A DNA stretch of 64,000 nt from the NCBI GenBank assembly GCA_017937765.1, contig JAGBCY010000013.1:1-64000 (forward strand), written 5' to 3'. Origin of the DNA: Alistipes sp. GTDB lineage: Bacteria > Bacteroidota > Bacteroidia > Bacteroidales > Rikenellaceae. Shown here one piece after another: positions 32,983 to 41,460 of the stretch (the stretch's first letter is position 1; each line of letters begins with the position of its first letter). The notes beneath the pieces were generated by a model that saw only the letters and a list, made by a program, of their open reading frames with translations, ran no database searches and was not told the DNA's origin. The translations under genes were made by a program, and so were the position numbers.

Positions 32983-33759
32983 ATGAAGAAGAGTAGAAAG
33001 AGTAGATTGATTCTCACGTTGGGCTATGTAGCCTTCGTGGCCCTTTTATTGCTCGGCACACGTTGCGAGCACCGTGTACACCTCACTACGCCCGAGCGCG
33101 ATGCCAAGCTCATCGCCGAGTATGCCGAGCTGGCACGTAGCGAGGCCGAGTTGAAGGTCGTGGAGAAGATGCGCGCGGAGTATGAGGCTGCCTATCGTAA
33201 GAGCTATGGTGGTGCTAAGGCTCTCTATTTCCGCTCGTTGGTAGATCCTATCGTCGACGAGGCGGGTGACCGTCGCGAGGCCTATGCCGCCGAGGAGGAG
33301 TACCTCCAGGGCGAGCAGGATAAGTTCCACGGTAAGCTCAACGATTTGGATAGAGCGTGGCGAATGAAGCTCGGCTCGAGGGAGGAGACCCTCGCTATCG
33401 TCGAGCGCAACAATGCCGCACGTCTCGAGGCCGAGCGTGAACTCGAGGCAATGATTGCCCATAAGGAGCAGCTCGCTATCGACATCGTAGAGGCTGGCTA
33501 TCCAGAGTCGATGCTCAACGAGATTGGCGAGGTCGAGGCTGGCGTCGAGGCTAAGCGCGAGGAGATTGCAAGGATGGAGTACGAGAACTCTATTGTCGTG
33601 CTTGCCTACCGTCTCCAGCGCGGTGAGGAGCTTGTTGTGGAGGCCCCGGTTGCTGAAACTTCGGCTATTGAGGATGCCGCTCTTGAGGCTCCCGTAGCGG
33701 AGGAGGTTGAGACTACGGCTACGGATGAAGTAGAGGTGCTATTCGATGTTATGGAATAA
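32983..33759 (+). CDS. Membrane-anchored coiled-coil protein, unknown function
   Basis: A 258-residue protein. A basic N terminus and one hydrophobic helix (about 9-26) anchor it; a Cys at position 28 follows Arg, so a lipobox is unlikely. The rest is rich in Glu, Ala and Lys with heptad-like spacing (about 30-215, 'AELARSEAELKVVEKMRAEYEAAYRK'), predicting a long coiled coil. The last 40 residues are acidic with repeated 'EAPVAE' elements. It resembles the small lipoprotein encoded just upstream in one short segment. A terminator follows within 35 bp. No family recognised. Confidence 0.7.
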   Translation: MKKSRKSRLILTLGYVAFVALLLLGTRCEHRVHLTTPERDAKLIAEYAELARSEAELKVVEKMRAEYEAAYRKSYGGAKALYFRSLVDPIVDEAGDRREAYAAEEEYLQGEQDKFHGKLNDLDRAWRMKLGSREETLAIVERNNAARLEAERELEAMIAHKEQLAIDIVEAGYPESMLNEIGEVEAGVEAKREEIARMEYENSIVVLAYRLQRGEELVVEAPVAETSAIEDAALEAPVAEEVETTATDEVEVLFDVME

Positions 33760-33788
33760 GAAAGTGTAAGCTGCTAAGCTATAATCTA

Positions 33789-33825
33789 ATAGGCGTATGG
33801 ATGACACCATACGCCTATCTCTTTT
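33789..33825. terminator. Shared terminator of convergent operons
   Basis: A 12-bp perfect inverted repeat (33789-33800 with 33807-33818, 6-nt loop) is followed on the + strand by CTCTTTTG. It separates the coiled-coil protein gene (+) from the KdsC-like gene (-). Confidence 0.8.
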
Positions 33826-33866
33826 GTATCGCAGCCTCTTTGAGACTCGCCCCCTGTCGTTGGCGT

Positions 33867-34409
33867 TTACTTCTCCTCGGCTGGTAGGCCCAGGACTCCT
33901 TTGAGATTCTTGGCCCACTTCTGCTGGGCGCGCATCACCTGCTCGACGATGTCGCGCACGGCACCGTGGCCGCCGTTGAACTCTGATATGTAGCGTGAAG
34001 CCTCCACCACCTCCATCGCTGAGTCGGCAGGGCATACTGGTATGCCAACCATACGCATACACTCGAGGTCGGGGATGTCGTCACCCATATAGATCACATT
34101 CTCGGCTGCAATACCGTAGTCGGCGAGGAACTCGCTGAGGGCCGCAGTCTTATCCATACAATTGAGATACATACGCGTCACACCAAGCATCTCCAGTCGG
34201 CGACGAAGCATCTGGCCGCGACCTCCCGAGATTACGCATATCTTCATCCCCTCGCGCAGTGCCGAGGCCATCGCATAGCCATCCTTGGCGTTGTAGCGAC
34301 GTATGAAGTCGCCATCAGGCGTGGGGATAATGCCACCGTCGGTCATCACGCCATCGACGTCGAAGATCATCGCTTCGACACGTGCTATATCTTCTTTGAA
34401 GTTTCCCAT
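33867..34409 (-). CDS. kdsC: KdsC-type HAD phosphatase (Kdo-8-phosphate phosphatase)
   Basis: A 180-residue C0-type HAD phosphatase without a cap domain. Motifs are 'FDVDGVMTDG' (nucleophile and acid Asp), 'CVISGGRG' (motif II), a Lys in 'DKTAALSE', and 'YMGDDIPDLECM' (motif IV). The length and 'NAKDGYAM' fit KdsC, which releases phosphate from Kdo-8-phosphate for lipopolysaccharide core synthesis. The start overlaps the DUF2520 gene by 25 nt. It is the last gene of the xerD-led run. Confidence 0.88.
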   Translation of the reverse strand: MGNFKEDIARVEAMIFDVDGVMTDGGIIPTPDGDFIRRYNAKDGYAMASALREGMKICVISGGRGQMLRRRLEMLGVTRMYLNCMDKTAALSEFLADYGIAAENVIYMGDDIPDLECMRMVGIPVCPADSAMEVVEASRYISEFNGGHGAVRDIVEQVMRAQQKWAKNLKGVLGLPAEEK

Positions 34410-35179
34410 ATACTTTGTGTTAAATATTTATATATCAGCTGTTTGGTCTCGTCATTGGCGAGCATCGCGAGGTGTCGTGCCGTGACCTCCTCATCGCCTC
34501 GAACCGCAGGCCCGGTCTGCACGTTACGTGGGTCGCCCGAGGCTATGGCCTTGGCTGCCGTCTCGCGGATTATGGGCTTCAGCGTCGCGAAGTCGAACCC
34601 CTCCTCGGCAATGATATCCGAGGCAATGGCGTAGAGATGATTCACGAAGTTGTTGACAAAGACGCCCGCGAGATGGAGTCTGCGTCTACGCTCCGAGTTG
34701 GCCTCTTCGGCCTTGAGACCGAGGCGGTTAGCCAAGTTGCGGAGCTTGGCTGTTGTCTCCGCGCTGTCGCCCTCGATGAATATCGGGGCACCCTCTATCG
34801 CCTCGCTACGTCCCGACGTGAAGCTCTGCAACGGGTAGAAAACGCCGCGGCCACCCTCGCGCTCGGGGATGGCGGTGATGGGTATGCTTCCCGCTGTGTG
34901 GGCAACGACGGCGTGCGGAGAGAATGGTAGCACAGTGGCAACGCTCTTTACGGCGCGGTCACTCACGGCGATAAGGTATATGTCGGCCTCGGCAAGCGAA
35001 GCGGCATCGTCGGTCCACTCCGTGCCCACGGTGGTGGCTATGGCCCTGCCACGCTCGGCATTGCGTGCATAGAGCTGTCGGAGGCTGATGCCTGCGGTCG
35101 TGGCGAAGAGATGAGCTAAGGCCTCGGCAACGTTTCCCGACCCTACGACAACGATGTTTATATCTTGATTACTATCCAT
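34385..35179 (-). CDS. Rossmann-like/DUF2520 oxidoreductase-like protein
   Basis: A 264-residue protein. An N-terminal NAD(P)-binding Rossmann fold (about 7-125, 'IVVVGSGNVAEALAHLF', 'IYLIAVSDRAV') is followed by the all-helical DUF2520 domain (about 130-255, 'HLAGVFVNNFVNHLYAIA'). The layout resembles pyrroline-5-carboxylate reductase or NADP-dependent dehydrogenases, but the substrate is unknown. I recall this gene next to a KdsC-type phosphatase in many Bacteroidetes. It overlaps its neighbours by 8 and 25 nt. Confidence 0.85.
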   Translation of the reverse strand: MDSNQDINIVVVGSGNVAEALAHLFATTAGISLRQLYARNAERGRAIATTVGTEWTDDAASLAEADIYLIAVSDRAVKSVATVLPFSPHAVVAHTAGSIPITAIPEREGGRGVFYPLQSFTSGRSEAIEGAPIFIEGDSAETTAKLRNLANRLGLKAEEANSERRRRLHLAGVFVNNFVNHLYAIASDIIAEEGFDFATLKPIIRETAAKAIASGDPRNVQTGPAVRGDEEVTARHLAMLANDETKQLIYKYLTQSIWETSKKI

Positions 35180-36344
35180 TTATGACTTCGTTTCTTAGTT
35201 CGATAATCCAGTTTTCGCCCGCAATGCTTGTTACGGCCAGCAGCCTATCGCCTCCGGCACGCGCTCCTAAGGCCTTGCGCACGACCTCCACCGATAGCTG
35301 CGTGTCGCGCTTGAGGACTTCGATCCCGAGGCCTCGATACTTGCGCCTCAACTCGCGTGGATGATAACGCTCGATGCTCTCGATGGCGTATATCCTCGCG
35401 GGTAGTGGCTCTGCGGGCAGCTCACGCGCAAAGGCATAGCCGTTGTTGCTCCAGATGGCTGCGTGTGGGCTGAGGGTTGCAATCGCCACGCGTGCCTTCT
35501 GCAAAGCGACATCGGGGATTAATAAGTAGCGATACTCCTCCGCCGCAAATGCCTCGGCGGTAGGCTTGACGTTCATTGCCTCGCGCTCGAAGTGCCACGT
35601 GCCAAGCCCCGTTGCGGCTATCGTAAGTCGCTCATTGTCAGCATTGGTATATATGTTTAGCTCCTTGCATTCGCCCGCCACCGATACGACCTCTACCTCG
35701 GACGAGGGGAAGAGCCTGAAGGCCTCCTCTACGTCGAAGAGCGGCGACAACTTGAGCCCTATGCGGCGTGCGATGGTGCGCAGGCGGGGTAGTAGCGTGA
35801 CGATATTTGGCGAGCAATCCTCCAGACAGACCATCTTGTGTCCCGTGTCGGAGCGGCGGTCGGGATCGGCAAATACCCAGTCGAAGTGGTTGCTGGTAGT
35901 GGCGACATACTCCTCGGCCGAGGTGGTGATAACCTCGACATTCTCCACTCCGAGGAGCGATAGATTGTGGCGGACAACCTCGGCGAGTACCTCATCCCTC
36001 TCCAACGCCACAACGCGACGAAAGCGCGAGGCGAAGGCTAAGACGTCGATGCCGAGGCCACACGTGAGGTCGAGAAGACTATCGCCCGCGATGCCCTTAC
36101 GTCGTGCACTCTCCTCGCTCGACGACTGCTCAAAGGCGCGCGGAGGTATTATGCAGCGTGCCTCGTAGAGGCGTGGCAGCTTGCGCCGTGCACGTTGCAG
36201 ATACTTCACCTGCGTAGCCACCAGGCGCGCTTCGGGCACACGGCCGTCGAGAGCCACGGCCGCGGGGTCGCGCTCGATGTTCGCATCCACGGCCCTGCGA
36301 AGCTCATCACTCTTAAGCAGTTCTACATCACTCAGTGTCATCAT
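35172..36344 (-). CDS. Class-I SAM methyltransferase with THUMP-like domain
   Basis: A 390-residue protein. A helical N-terminal part (about 1-85) precedes a Rossmann methyltransferase fold with 'LLDLTCGLGIDVLAFA' and 'FDWVFADPDRRSD' (motif IV DPDR instead of DPPY). A C-terminal THUMP-like domain (about 310-385, 'RYHPRELRRKYRGLGIEVLKRD') follows. The THUMP-like part suggests an RNA substrate, probably tRNA or rRNA. The DPDR motif separates it from classic base N-methylases. It overlaps the genes on both sides (17 and 8 nt). Confidence 0.85.
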   Translation of the reverse strand: MMTLSDVELLKSDELRRAVDANIERDPAAVALDGRVPEARLVATQVKYLQRARRKLPRLYEARCIIPPRAFEQSSSEESARRKGIAGDSLLDLTCGLGIDVLAFASRFRRVVALERDEVLAEVVRHNLSLLGVENVEVITTSAEEYVATTSNHFDWVFADPDRRSDTGHKMVCLEDCSPNIVTLLPRLRTIARRIGLKLSPLFDVEEAFRLFPSSEVEVVSVAGECKELNIYTNADNERLTIAATGLGTWHFEREAMNVKPTAEAFAAEEYRYLLIPDVALQKARVAIATLSPHAAIWSNNGYAFARELPAEPLPARIYAIESIERYHPRELRRKYRGLGIEVLKRDTQLSVEVVRKALGARAGGDRLLAVTSIAGENWIIELRNEVING

Positions 36345-37842
36345 AGGACAAAGTTACCACTTTTTTTCGATTTATGCCCCACACAAGGAGCGTAATTGCA
36401 ACGTATGTTGCGTAACATAGCACGACCTCGCCCTCGGTCATCGTGTATCTCAGCTCGGCGATGGGTAGCCTCGCGGCGTACTCCACGATGTTGTTTTGCA
36501 GGCCTGCGGCCCACTCCGCGATGGCCGCGGTGGTGGAGGCTATCGCCGTGGGGAGTATGAGGGTGGCGATGCCAGCGATGATGATAATGTAGGCGAAGAG
36601 CATCACGGCCGGTGTGAGCACTATGCTTGCAATCGGCAGATTACCAAACGTATATGACACGAGCGGTAGTGTCCATAGTGTTGCCGCAGCTCCGATTATC
36701 AACGTCACCACGACCATACGCATCGGGCCGTGGAGACCCCTTGTCGTGCGCATCACTGGCAGTGCCCAGAGTATGATGCCCGCGACGGCGAGCACCGAGA
36801 GCTGAAAGCTGATGTCGTAGAGGTAGTCGGGGCGGTAGACGAGCATAAGGAGTGCCGTGGCCGACAGCGCGTTTAGCGAGCTGTAACGCGACGAGGAGTA
36901 GAGTGCGAGCTGTAAGATGCTGAGCATCAGAGCTGCACGCGTTACCGATGGCGACATCCCGCTCATCGCGGCGAAGAGCCATAGTGCCACGATGGTGAGC
37001 AGGTTTGCCGCGCGGTGGCCGTGGCGCACGAAGCTGAGGGGTATTAGTAGTAGGTTGATAACCACGGCGACGATGCCCAGGTGTAGACCCGAGACAGCCA
37101 TAAGATGGGCGAGTCCCGTCGTCGAGTAGGCCTCCCTGAGCGACGCGGGCATCAGACGCCGTGAGCCGGCGACCATTGCTTCGACAACAGCGTAAGACGA
37201 AGTGTCGCCCGCGTGGCGGATAAGACGCTCAATGGCACGTTGTTGCAGCGATGGCCGTAGTTCAGTTGTGTGGTAGCTGATGATGTTTCTATCCGAAATG
37301 CCCACGCCGCCAACACGCCCGCGGCGGTGTTGTAGGCGGTCGTAGCTCTCAAAGCGCGAGATGCGCTCCTTGAGCACACCGTCGATGGTGACCTCGTCGC
37401 CGTAGCCCACGCTGTCGGAGCGTATCCAGAGCGTCACGCGGTCATCTGCCCTGTGGCTCACGTCGTCAGCCTCCCACCCTATGATGCGACCCTCGGCCGT
37501 GCGGTAGCCCTCGCGCTCGGCGGGCGTGGACTCGATGCGGAGCGTCATCCGCGTGGGTGTGTCGTAGTCGAGCGATGGGCGTGGTGCACGAAGCTCAGCA
37601 ATGGTGTAACCGAGTAGTAGTGTGGCAGTTGCAGTATATAACCACGCGATCTTTCGAGGGATAAGTAGCCACGCCCCGAGGCCACACACGCCGAGTGCGC
37701 CGAGCACAGCGGCGATAGGCAGAGCGTAGCTTTCGTAGAGGAGGATACCCGCGACAAAGGGCACGAGCATAACCAACATAGGCACCGACCGAAGTCGATG
37801 CCCTATTGCCGATAGGCTGAAGGTTATGCGCCACCCTCTCAT
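36328..37842 (-). CDS. comEC: ComEC/Rec2-family membrane protein, short form
   Basis: A 504-residue inner-membrane protein. An N-terminal OB-like DUF4131 region lies between the first helices and about residue 200. The competence domain (about 215-480) follows with 'TGLAHLMAVSGLHLGIVAVV' and about eight helices. The C-terminal metallo-beta-lactamase domain of full-length ComEC (700-800 residues) is missing; the chain ends soon after the last helix. ComEC forms the channel for single-stranded DNA uptake. A separate metallo-hydrolase gene lies 50 bp upstream, but it is of the UlaG type. Whether this short form imports DNA is unknown. Confidence 0.88.
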   Translation of the reverse strand: MRGWRITFSLSAIGHRLRSVPMLVMLVPFVAGILLYESYALPIAAVLGALGVCGLGAWLLIPRKIAWLYTATATLLLGYTIAELRAPRPSLDYDTPTRMTLRIESTPAEREGYRTAEGRIIGWEADDVSHRADDRVTLWIRSDSVGYGDEVTIDGVLKERISRFESYDRLQHRRGRVGGVGISDRNIISYHTTELRPSLQQRAIERLIRHAGDTSSYAVVEAMVAGSRRLMPASLREAYSTTGLAHLMAVSGLHLGIVAVVINLLLIPLSFVRHGHRAANLLTIVALWLFAAMSGMSPSVTRAALMLSILQLALYSSSRYSSLNALSATALLMLVYRPDYLYDISFQLSVLAVAGIILWALPVMRTTRGLHGPMRMVVVTLIIGAAATLWTLPLVSYTFGNLPIASIVLTPAVMLFAYIIIIAGIATLILPTAIASTTAAIAEWAAGLQNNIVEYAARLPIAELRYTMTEGEVVLCYATYVAITLLVWGINRKKVVTLSYDDTE

Positions 37843-37892
37843 TAAACGTTCGGAGTATCAGTGTGTTATGCCGAGAGATGAACGTGCGCCTT

Positions 37893-38615
37893 TTAAGCCA
37901 ACGGACGGATGCGCACCTCGCACACGCCCTCGAGCATCTTGGCCAACGCCTCCACGTCGGTAGGCTCGTCGACCTGACCATAGTGGTAGGGGTAGTAGAT
38001 CTGGGGCTTGAGTGCCTTGATGGCGGCTGTCGCCTGCTCGGGTGTCATCGTATATGGCTGATTTACACACACAAAGGCTATATCTATGTCGCGTAGTGCA
38101 CGCTGCTCGTCGGTAGGTTCCGTGTCGCCCGAGAGGTATATGCGCACGGCGTTATCCAGAGTAACCACGTAGCCGCAGTCCTCCCTCTCCTTGGGGTGGA
38201 ACTGGAGCTGGTGTTCCGAGGTATTGTAGGCCGCAACAGCCTCGACGCGTATATCCGTAAATGGCTCAGCCACAGCACCCGGAAGCATTGTGTAGCAGTC
38301 GCCAGCGAAACCCTCGGCCGAGGTCTTGTCCAGTAGAATGCGCGTATCCTCCTTGACCAAAGCATCTATGGCCGCCATATCGAAGTGGTCGTAGTGCGAG
38401 TGCGTAACGAGAATCATATCGGCCTTCGGTAGCGAGGCGTAGTCGGCATTACCCACAACGGGGTCGACATATATCATTCGTCCCTCGTACTCGATGGCCA
38501 CTGATGCGTGGGCAAAGAACGTGAGACGTAGCGTGCGACCATTTATCACGAGCTCATCCACGGGATAGGTCGGCGCGGTGGGCTTGCCACCAAAAAGTTT
38601 CGAAAGTAGTGACAT
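37893..38615 (-). CDS. Metallo-beta-lactamase-fold hydrolase (UlaG-like)
   Basis: A 240-residue cytoplasmic MBL-fold protein of the lactamase_B_3/UlaG type. The metal motif 'THSHYDHFD' (HxHxDH) and a later 'YLSGDTEPT' (Asp ligand) are present, and 'YPYHYGQVDEPTDV' near the C terminus supplies the last His. Such proteins hydrolyse phosphoesters or lactones, but the substrate is not predictable. Genes on both sides are within 11 and 50 bp, so it belongs to the xerD-led transcript. Confidence 0.85.
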   Translation of the reverse strand: MSLLSKLFGGKPTAPTYPVDELVINGRTLRLTFFAHASVAIEYEGRMIYVDPVVGNADYASLPKADMILVTHSHYDHFDMAAIDALVKEDTRILLDKTSAEGFAGDCYTMLPGAVAEPFTDIRVEAVAAYNTSEHQLQFHPKEREDCGYVVTLDNAVRIYLSGDTEPTDEQRALRDIDIAFVCVNQPYTMTPEQATAAIKALKPQIYYPYHYGQVDEPTDVEALAKMLEGVCEVRIRPLA

Positions 38616-38626
38616 AGGTAAAGGTG

Positions 38627-39589
38627 TTATAGGTTATTTATAAATTGCGATATCCGCGAGGTAAGGCCCTCGGTAAGTGGTAGTTGCGAGTTTGTATAGA
38701 CGCTTACGAGCTGCTCTATGCGGTCCGAGCTTGTGGCATCTTTTAGTACGTGGCTCATATTGTCGAACGTCGCGTGCTCGCCGTGCTCGGCCGAGGCCAA
38801 GAGGCGTTCGGCGTTATCCACCGACACCTGAATATCGCGACCGCCCGAGATGATTAGCACGGGAATCTCGATCGCGGCAATAAGCTCCGCGGGGTCGGTC
38901 GTGAGGTAGCTCCTAAGGAATGGCTGCACCGTAGGGTGGAAGAGCGACAAGAGCTCCTTAGGTATGCGATCCTCGGGCACATCCTCGCCGCGCTTGAGAC
39001 ACTGGATGATGTTCGTTGCCGAGATCATAAGGCCCATATGTGAGGGCATAAGCTGGTCGGAGAGCTGGCGCATAAGTATCGTCTCCATCGAGTAACCCGC
39101 GGCCGAGAGCAGCACAAGGCCGTCGACCTCGATGTCGTTACGCAGAGCGAGGTTGATGGCTACGAGGCCACCCTCGCTATGACCAGCCACAATAATCCTC
39201 TCGTAGCCCACATCGTGCAGATAATCAACGCATAGCGCAGCATCGTCGATGAAGTCCTGAAATACCAAGTTCGGCACCTCATCAGCGGGATAGTGGCTGA
39301 GACCTATGGCGCGCTTATCGTAGCGCAGGACGGCAAAGCCCTCGCGTGTGAGCTCGTCGGAGAGCATCTTGAAAGCGTAGGTATTGAGGTTGAGCGCGGA
39401 GTTGCAGTTGCGGTCGGTAGGCCCCGAGCCCGCGATGATTAGCATGGCCGTAGAGGTGTCGCCCGCGGGCGTTGAGAGCGTGGCGGCGATATTGCCCCAC
39501 GGAGCCTCGATTGTGAGCTCCTGCTCCTGGGCTCGACACACTGCGATTGTGGCAATGATAAGAATTGCTGATAGTATAAACCTTCTCAT
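38627..39589 (-). CDS. Secreted alpha/beta hydrolase
   Basis: A 320-residue protein with a signal peptide (about 1-20) and an alpha/beta hydrolase fold. An oxyanion-type loop 'IIAGSGPTDRNCNS' precedes the nucleophile elbow 'VAGHSEGGLVA' (Ser in GHSEG). The acid is probably the Asp in 'ISGGRDIQVS' and the base His is in 'NMSHVLK', so the triad is complete. It is probably a periplasmic esterase or peptidase of unknown substrate. It lies 11 bp after xerD and 11 bp before the metallo-hydrolase gene. Confidence 0.85.
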   Translation of the reverse strand: MRRFILSAILIIATIAVCRAQEQELTIEAPWGNIAATLSTPAGDTSTAMLIIAGSGPTDRNCNSALNLNTYAFKMLSDELTREGFAVLRYDKRAIGLSHYPADEVPNLVFQDFIDDAALCVDYLHDVGYERIIVAGHSEGGLVAINLALRNDIEVDGLVLLSAAGYSMETILMRQLSDQLMPSHMGLMISATNIIQCLKRGEDVPEDRIPKELLSLFHPTVQPFLRSYLTTDPAELIAAIEIPVLIISGGRDIQVSVDNAERLLASAEHGEHATFDNMSHVLKDATSSDRIEQLVSVYTNSQLPLTEGLTSRISQFINNL

Positions 39590-39600
39590 AACCAGTAAAC

Positions 39601-40518
39601 TTATAATTTTAGGTTTGCGAACGAATCCTCCACCACGCCACGCAGATGCTTTCGGTCGAGGTGGGTGTACACCTCCGTGGTCGATATGCTCTCGTGGCCC
39701 AGTAGCTCCTGCACCTGACGTATGTTGGCACCGCCCTCGAGCATATGTGTGGCATAGGAGTGGCGCAACGTGTGGGGGCTTATCTGTTTGGGGATGCCGG
39801 CGAGTGCCGCAGCACGGCGTATGATGTTAAAGACCATAACGCGAGTGAGGGGCTCGCCGCGGTTGTTCAGAAAGAGCGTGGCCTCGGCACTATGCTTCGG
39901 ACGGCGATGCTCCATATAGAGCTGTATCTTGTCGCGCGCAGCCGAGCCTACGGGTACCATACGTTGCTTGTCGCCCTTACCCACGACGCGCACGTAGCCC
40001 TCGCCAAAGAATAGGTTGTCGATGCGCAGGGCCGTGAGCTCCGACACGCGCAACCCCGTGGAGTAGAGCACTTCGACGATGGCACTATCTCGGCACCCTT
40101 TGGCGGTCGTTAGGTCGAAGGTGCGAAGCATAGCATCCACCTCCTCGATGGTGAGCACGTCGGGTAGCAGACGCTCGGCCTTCGGGGCATCGACCCTATC
40201 GGTGGGCAACTGCTCGATGCGGTCGCCGAGGAGCAGGAAGTTGAAGAAGCTCTTGATGCCGCTCAGACGTCGTGCCTGCGACGCGCCGCTACGACCCTCC
40301 GTGTAGAGCCACGCCATATACCGCTCGATCATTGTGCTCTCGACCTTCTCGGGGGTGACGGCCCAATGATGGAGTATGAAGTGCATAAACTCGTTGAAAT
40401 CACGCGCATAGGCATCCACCGTATTTGCCGCGAGACGCTTCTCGGTCTTTATATAGCGCAGGTACTCGACCCTAACTTTCTCCCACTTCTTTGCAATATC
40501 TGCCATACAAATATTCAA
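39601..40518 (-). CDS. xerD: Site-specific tyrosine recombinase (XerD-type)
   Basis: A 305-residue recombinase. The N-terminal SAM-like core-binding domain (about 12-100) precedes the catalytic domain with Arg in 'YSTGLRVSELTAL', Lys in 'VVGKGDKQR', 'HTLRHSYATHML', 'LLGHESISTTEVYTH' and the Tyr nucleophile in that last segment. Length and lack of mobile neighbours fit the housekeeping XerD that resolves chromosome dimers at dif. Translation may begin at 40518 or at 40506 (MADIAKKW), the latter being more usual. The promoter overlaps that of divergent prmA. Confidence 0.9.
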   Translation of the reverse strand: MNICMADIAKKWEKVRVEYLRYIKTEKRLAANTVDAYARDFNEFMHFILHHWAVTPEKVESTMIERYMAWLYTEGRSGASQARRLSGIKSFFNFLLLGDRIEQLPTDRVDAPKAERLLPDVLTIEEVDAMLRTFDLTTAKGCRDSAIVEVLYSTGLRVSELTALRIDNLFFGEGYVRVVGKGDKQRMVPVGSAARDKIQLYMEHRRPKHSAEATLFLNNRGEPLTRVMVFNIIRRAAALAGIPKQISPHTLRHSYATHMLEGGANIRQVQELLGHESISTTEVYTHLDRKHLRGVVEDSFANLKL

Positions 40519-40536
40519 TTATACACATATAATGCG

Positions 40537-40554
40537 TATCTTTGCGTAAAGATA
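40537..40554. promoter_or_regulatory. Overlapping divergent -7 boxes in a palindrome (xerD/prmA)
   Basis: The sequence TATCTTTG on the + strand (40537-40544) and TATCTTTA on the minus strand (40547-40554) form the near-perfect inverted repeat CGTATCTTT-GCGT-AAAGATACG (40535-40556). The + element would start prmA about 55 nt before its ATG and the minus element would start xerD. Two polymerases could not use the site at once, so the promoters should compete. Confidence 0.6.
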
Positions 40555-40601
40555 CGAAAATTATTTTACATAATATCAAAACGGGAGAATAAAATCTACT
40601 T

Positions 40602-41444
40602 ATGAAGAGATATATAGAACTGTGCGTCGGTTGTGCCGATGCGGAGATGGCCGACATCGTCGTGGCCTTCCTGTCGGATTATCCGTTCGAGACCTTCGAT
40701 ACGGTGGAGAGTGCTGCGGGTGTGGCGGTCAAGGCCTATATTCTTGCGGATGTGTGGAGCGAGTGCAGGGCCGAGGCTCTTGCTGCCATCGAGGATTACG
40801 GCTCGGTATTTTCCGAGATAGATATCGAGGATCGCAACTGGAACGAACGCTGGGAGCGCGAGAGCTTCGAACGTGTTGATATCGACGGTGTTATCCTTAT
40901 CCGCTCGGAGTTCCACGAGCCTCCCACAAGCTCCGATGTTGTCGACATTGTCGTTGCGCCGAGTATGTCGTTTGGCTCGGGCCACCACCACACGACACGT
41001 ATGATGTGTCGCCTGATACACTCGCTGCGTCCTGCTGGCGAGGTGCTCGACGTGGGTTGTGGCACGGGCGTACTCTCGGTTGCTGCGCTTAAGTGTGGTG
41101 CAGTGCGAGCTACGGCTGTGGATATAGACCCGTGGTCGGTCGAAAGTGCCCGCCGTGCCGCGGAGCTTAACAATCTCGGCGAGCGATTGGAGGTGGTGCT
41201 TGGCACTGTCGAGCAGGTAGAGGGGCGCACCTACGATATGGTCGTGGCAAACATCAACCGCAATATAATCCTCAACGACTTGGACCGCTATGTTGCAGCC
41301 CTGCGTTACGGAGGTAGCCTCCTTGTGAGTGGCTTTCTCGAGGATGATGCGCCGATCGTTGAGCGCGCTATGGCTGAGCACGGCCTAAAGTTCGTCGAAC
41401 GTAAGGAGGAGAATGGCTGGATTGCCGAGGCCTTTGTTAAATAG
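40602..41444 (+). CDS. prmA: Ribosomal protein L11 methyltransferase
   Basis: A 280-residue protein. An N-terminal substrate-recognition domain (about 1-70, 'WNERWERESFERVDID' just after) is followed by the SAM domain with 'SFGSGHHHTTRMM', 'VLDVGCGTGVLSVAAL' and 'MVVANINRNIIL' (NPPY-like motif seen as N-I-N). It trimethylates ribosomal protein L11. The end overlaps in-frame upstream codons of the next gene, whose likely start is 16 bp after this stop. Confidence 0.92.
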   Translation: MKRYIELCVGCADAEMADIVVAFLSDYPFETFDTVESAAGVAVKAYILADVWSECRAEALAAIEDYGSVFSEIDIEDRNWNERWERESFERVDIDGVILIRSEFHEPPTSSDVVDIVVAPSMSFGSGHHHTTRMMCRLIHSLRPAGEVLDVGCGTGVLSVAALKCGAVRATAVDIDPWSVESARRAAELNNLGERLEVVLGTVEQVEGRTYDMVVANINRNIILNDLDRYVAALRYGGSLLVSGFLEDDAPIVERAMAEHGLKFVERKEENGWIAEAFVK

Positions 41445-41460
41445 TGATTCACAGAATGTT

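Noticed and set aside
39601..40518. Integrase of a mobile element
   Set aside because: Length, two-domain layout and housekeeping context fit XerD; no attachment-site repeats, relaxase, phage or cargo genes are present around it.
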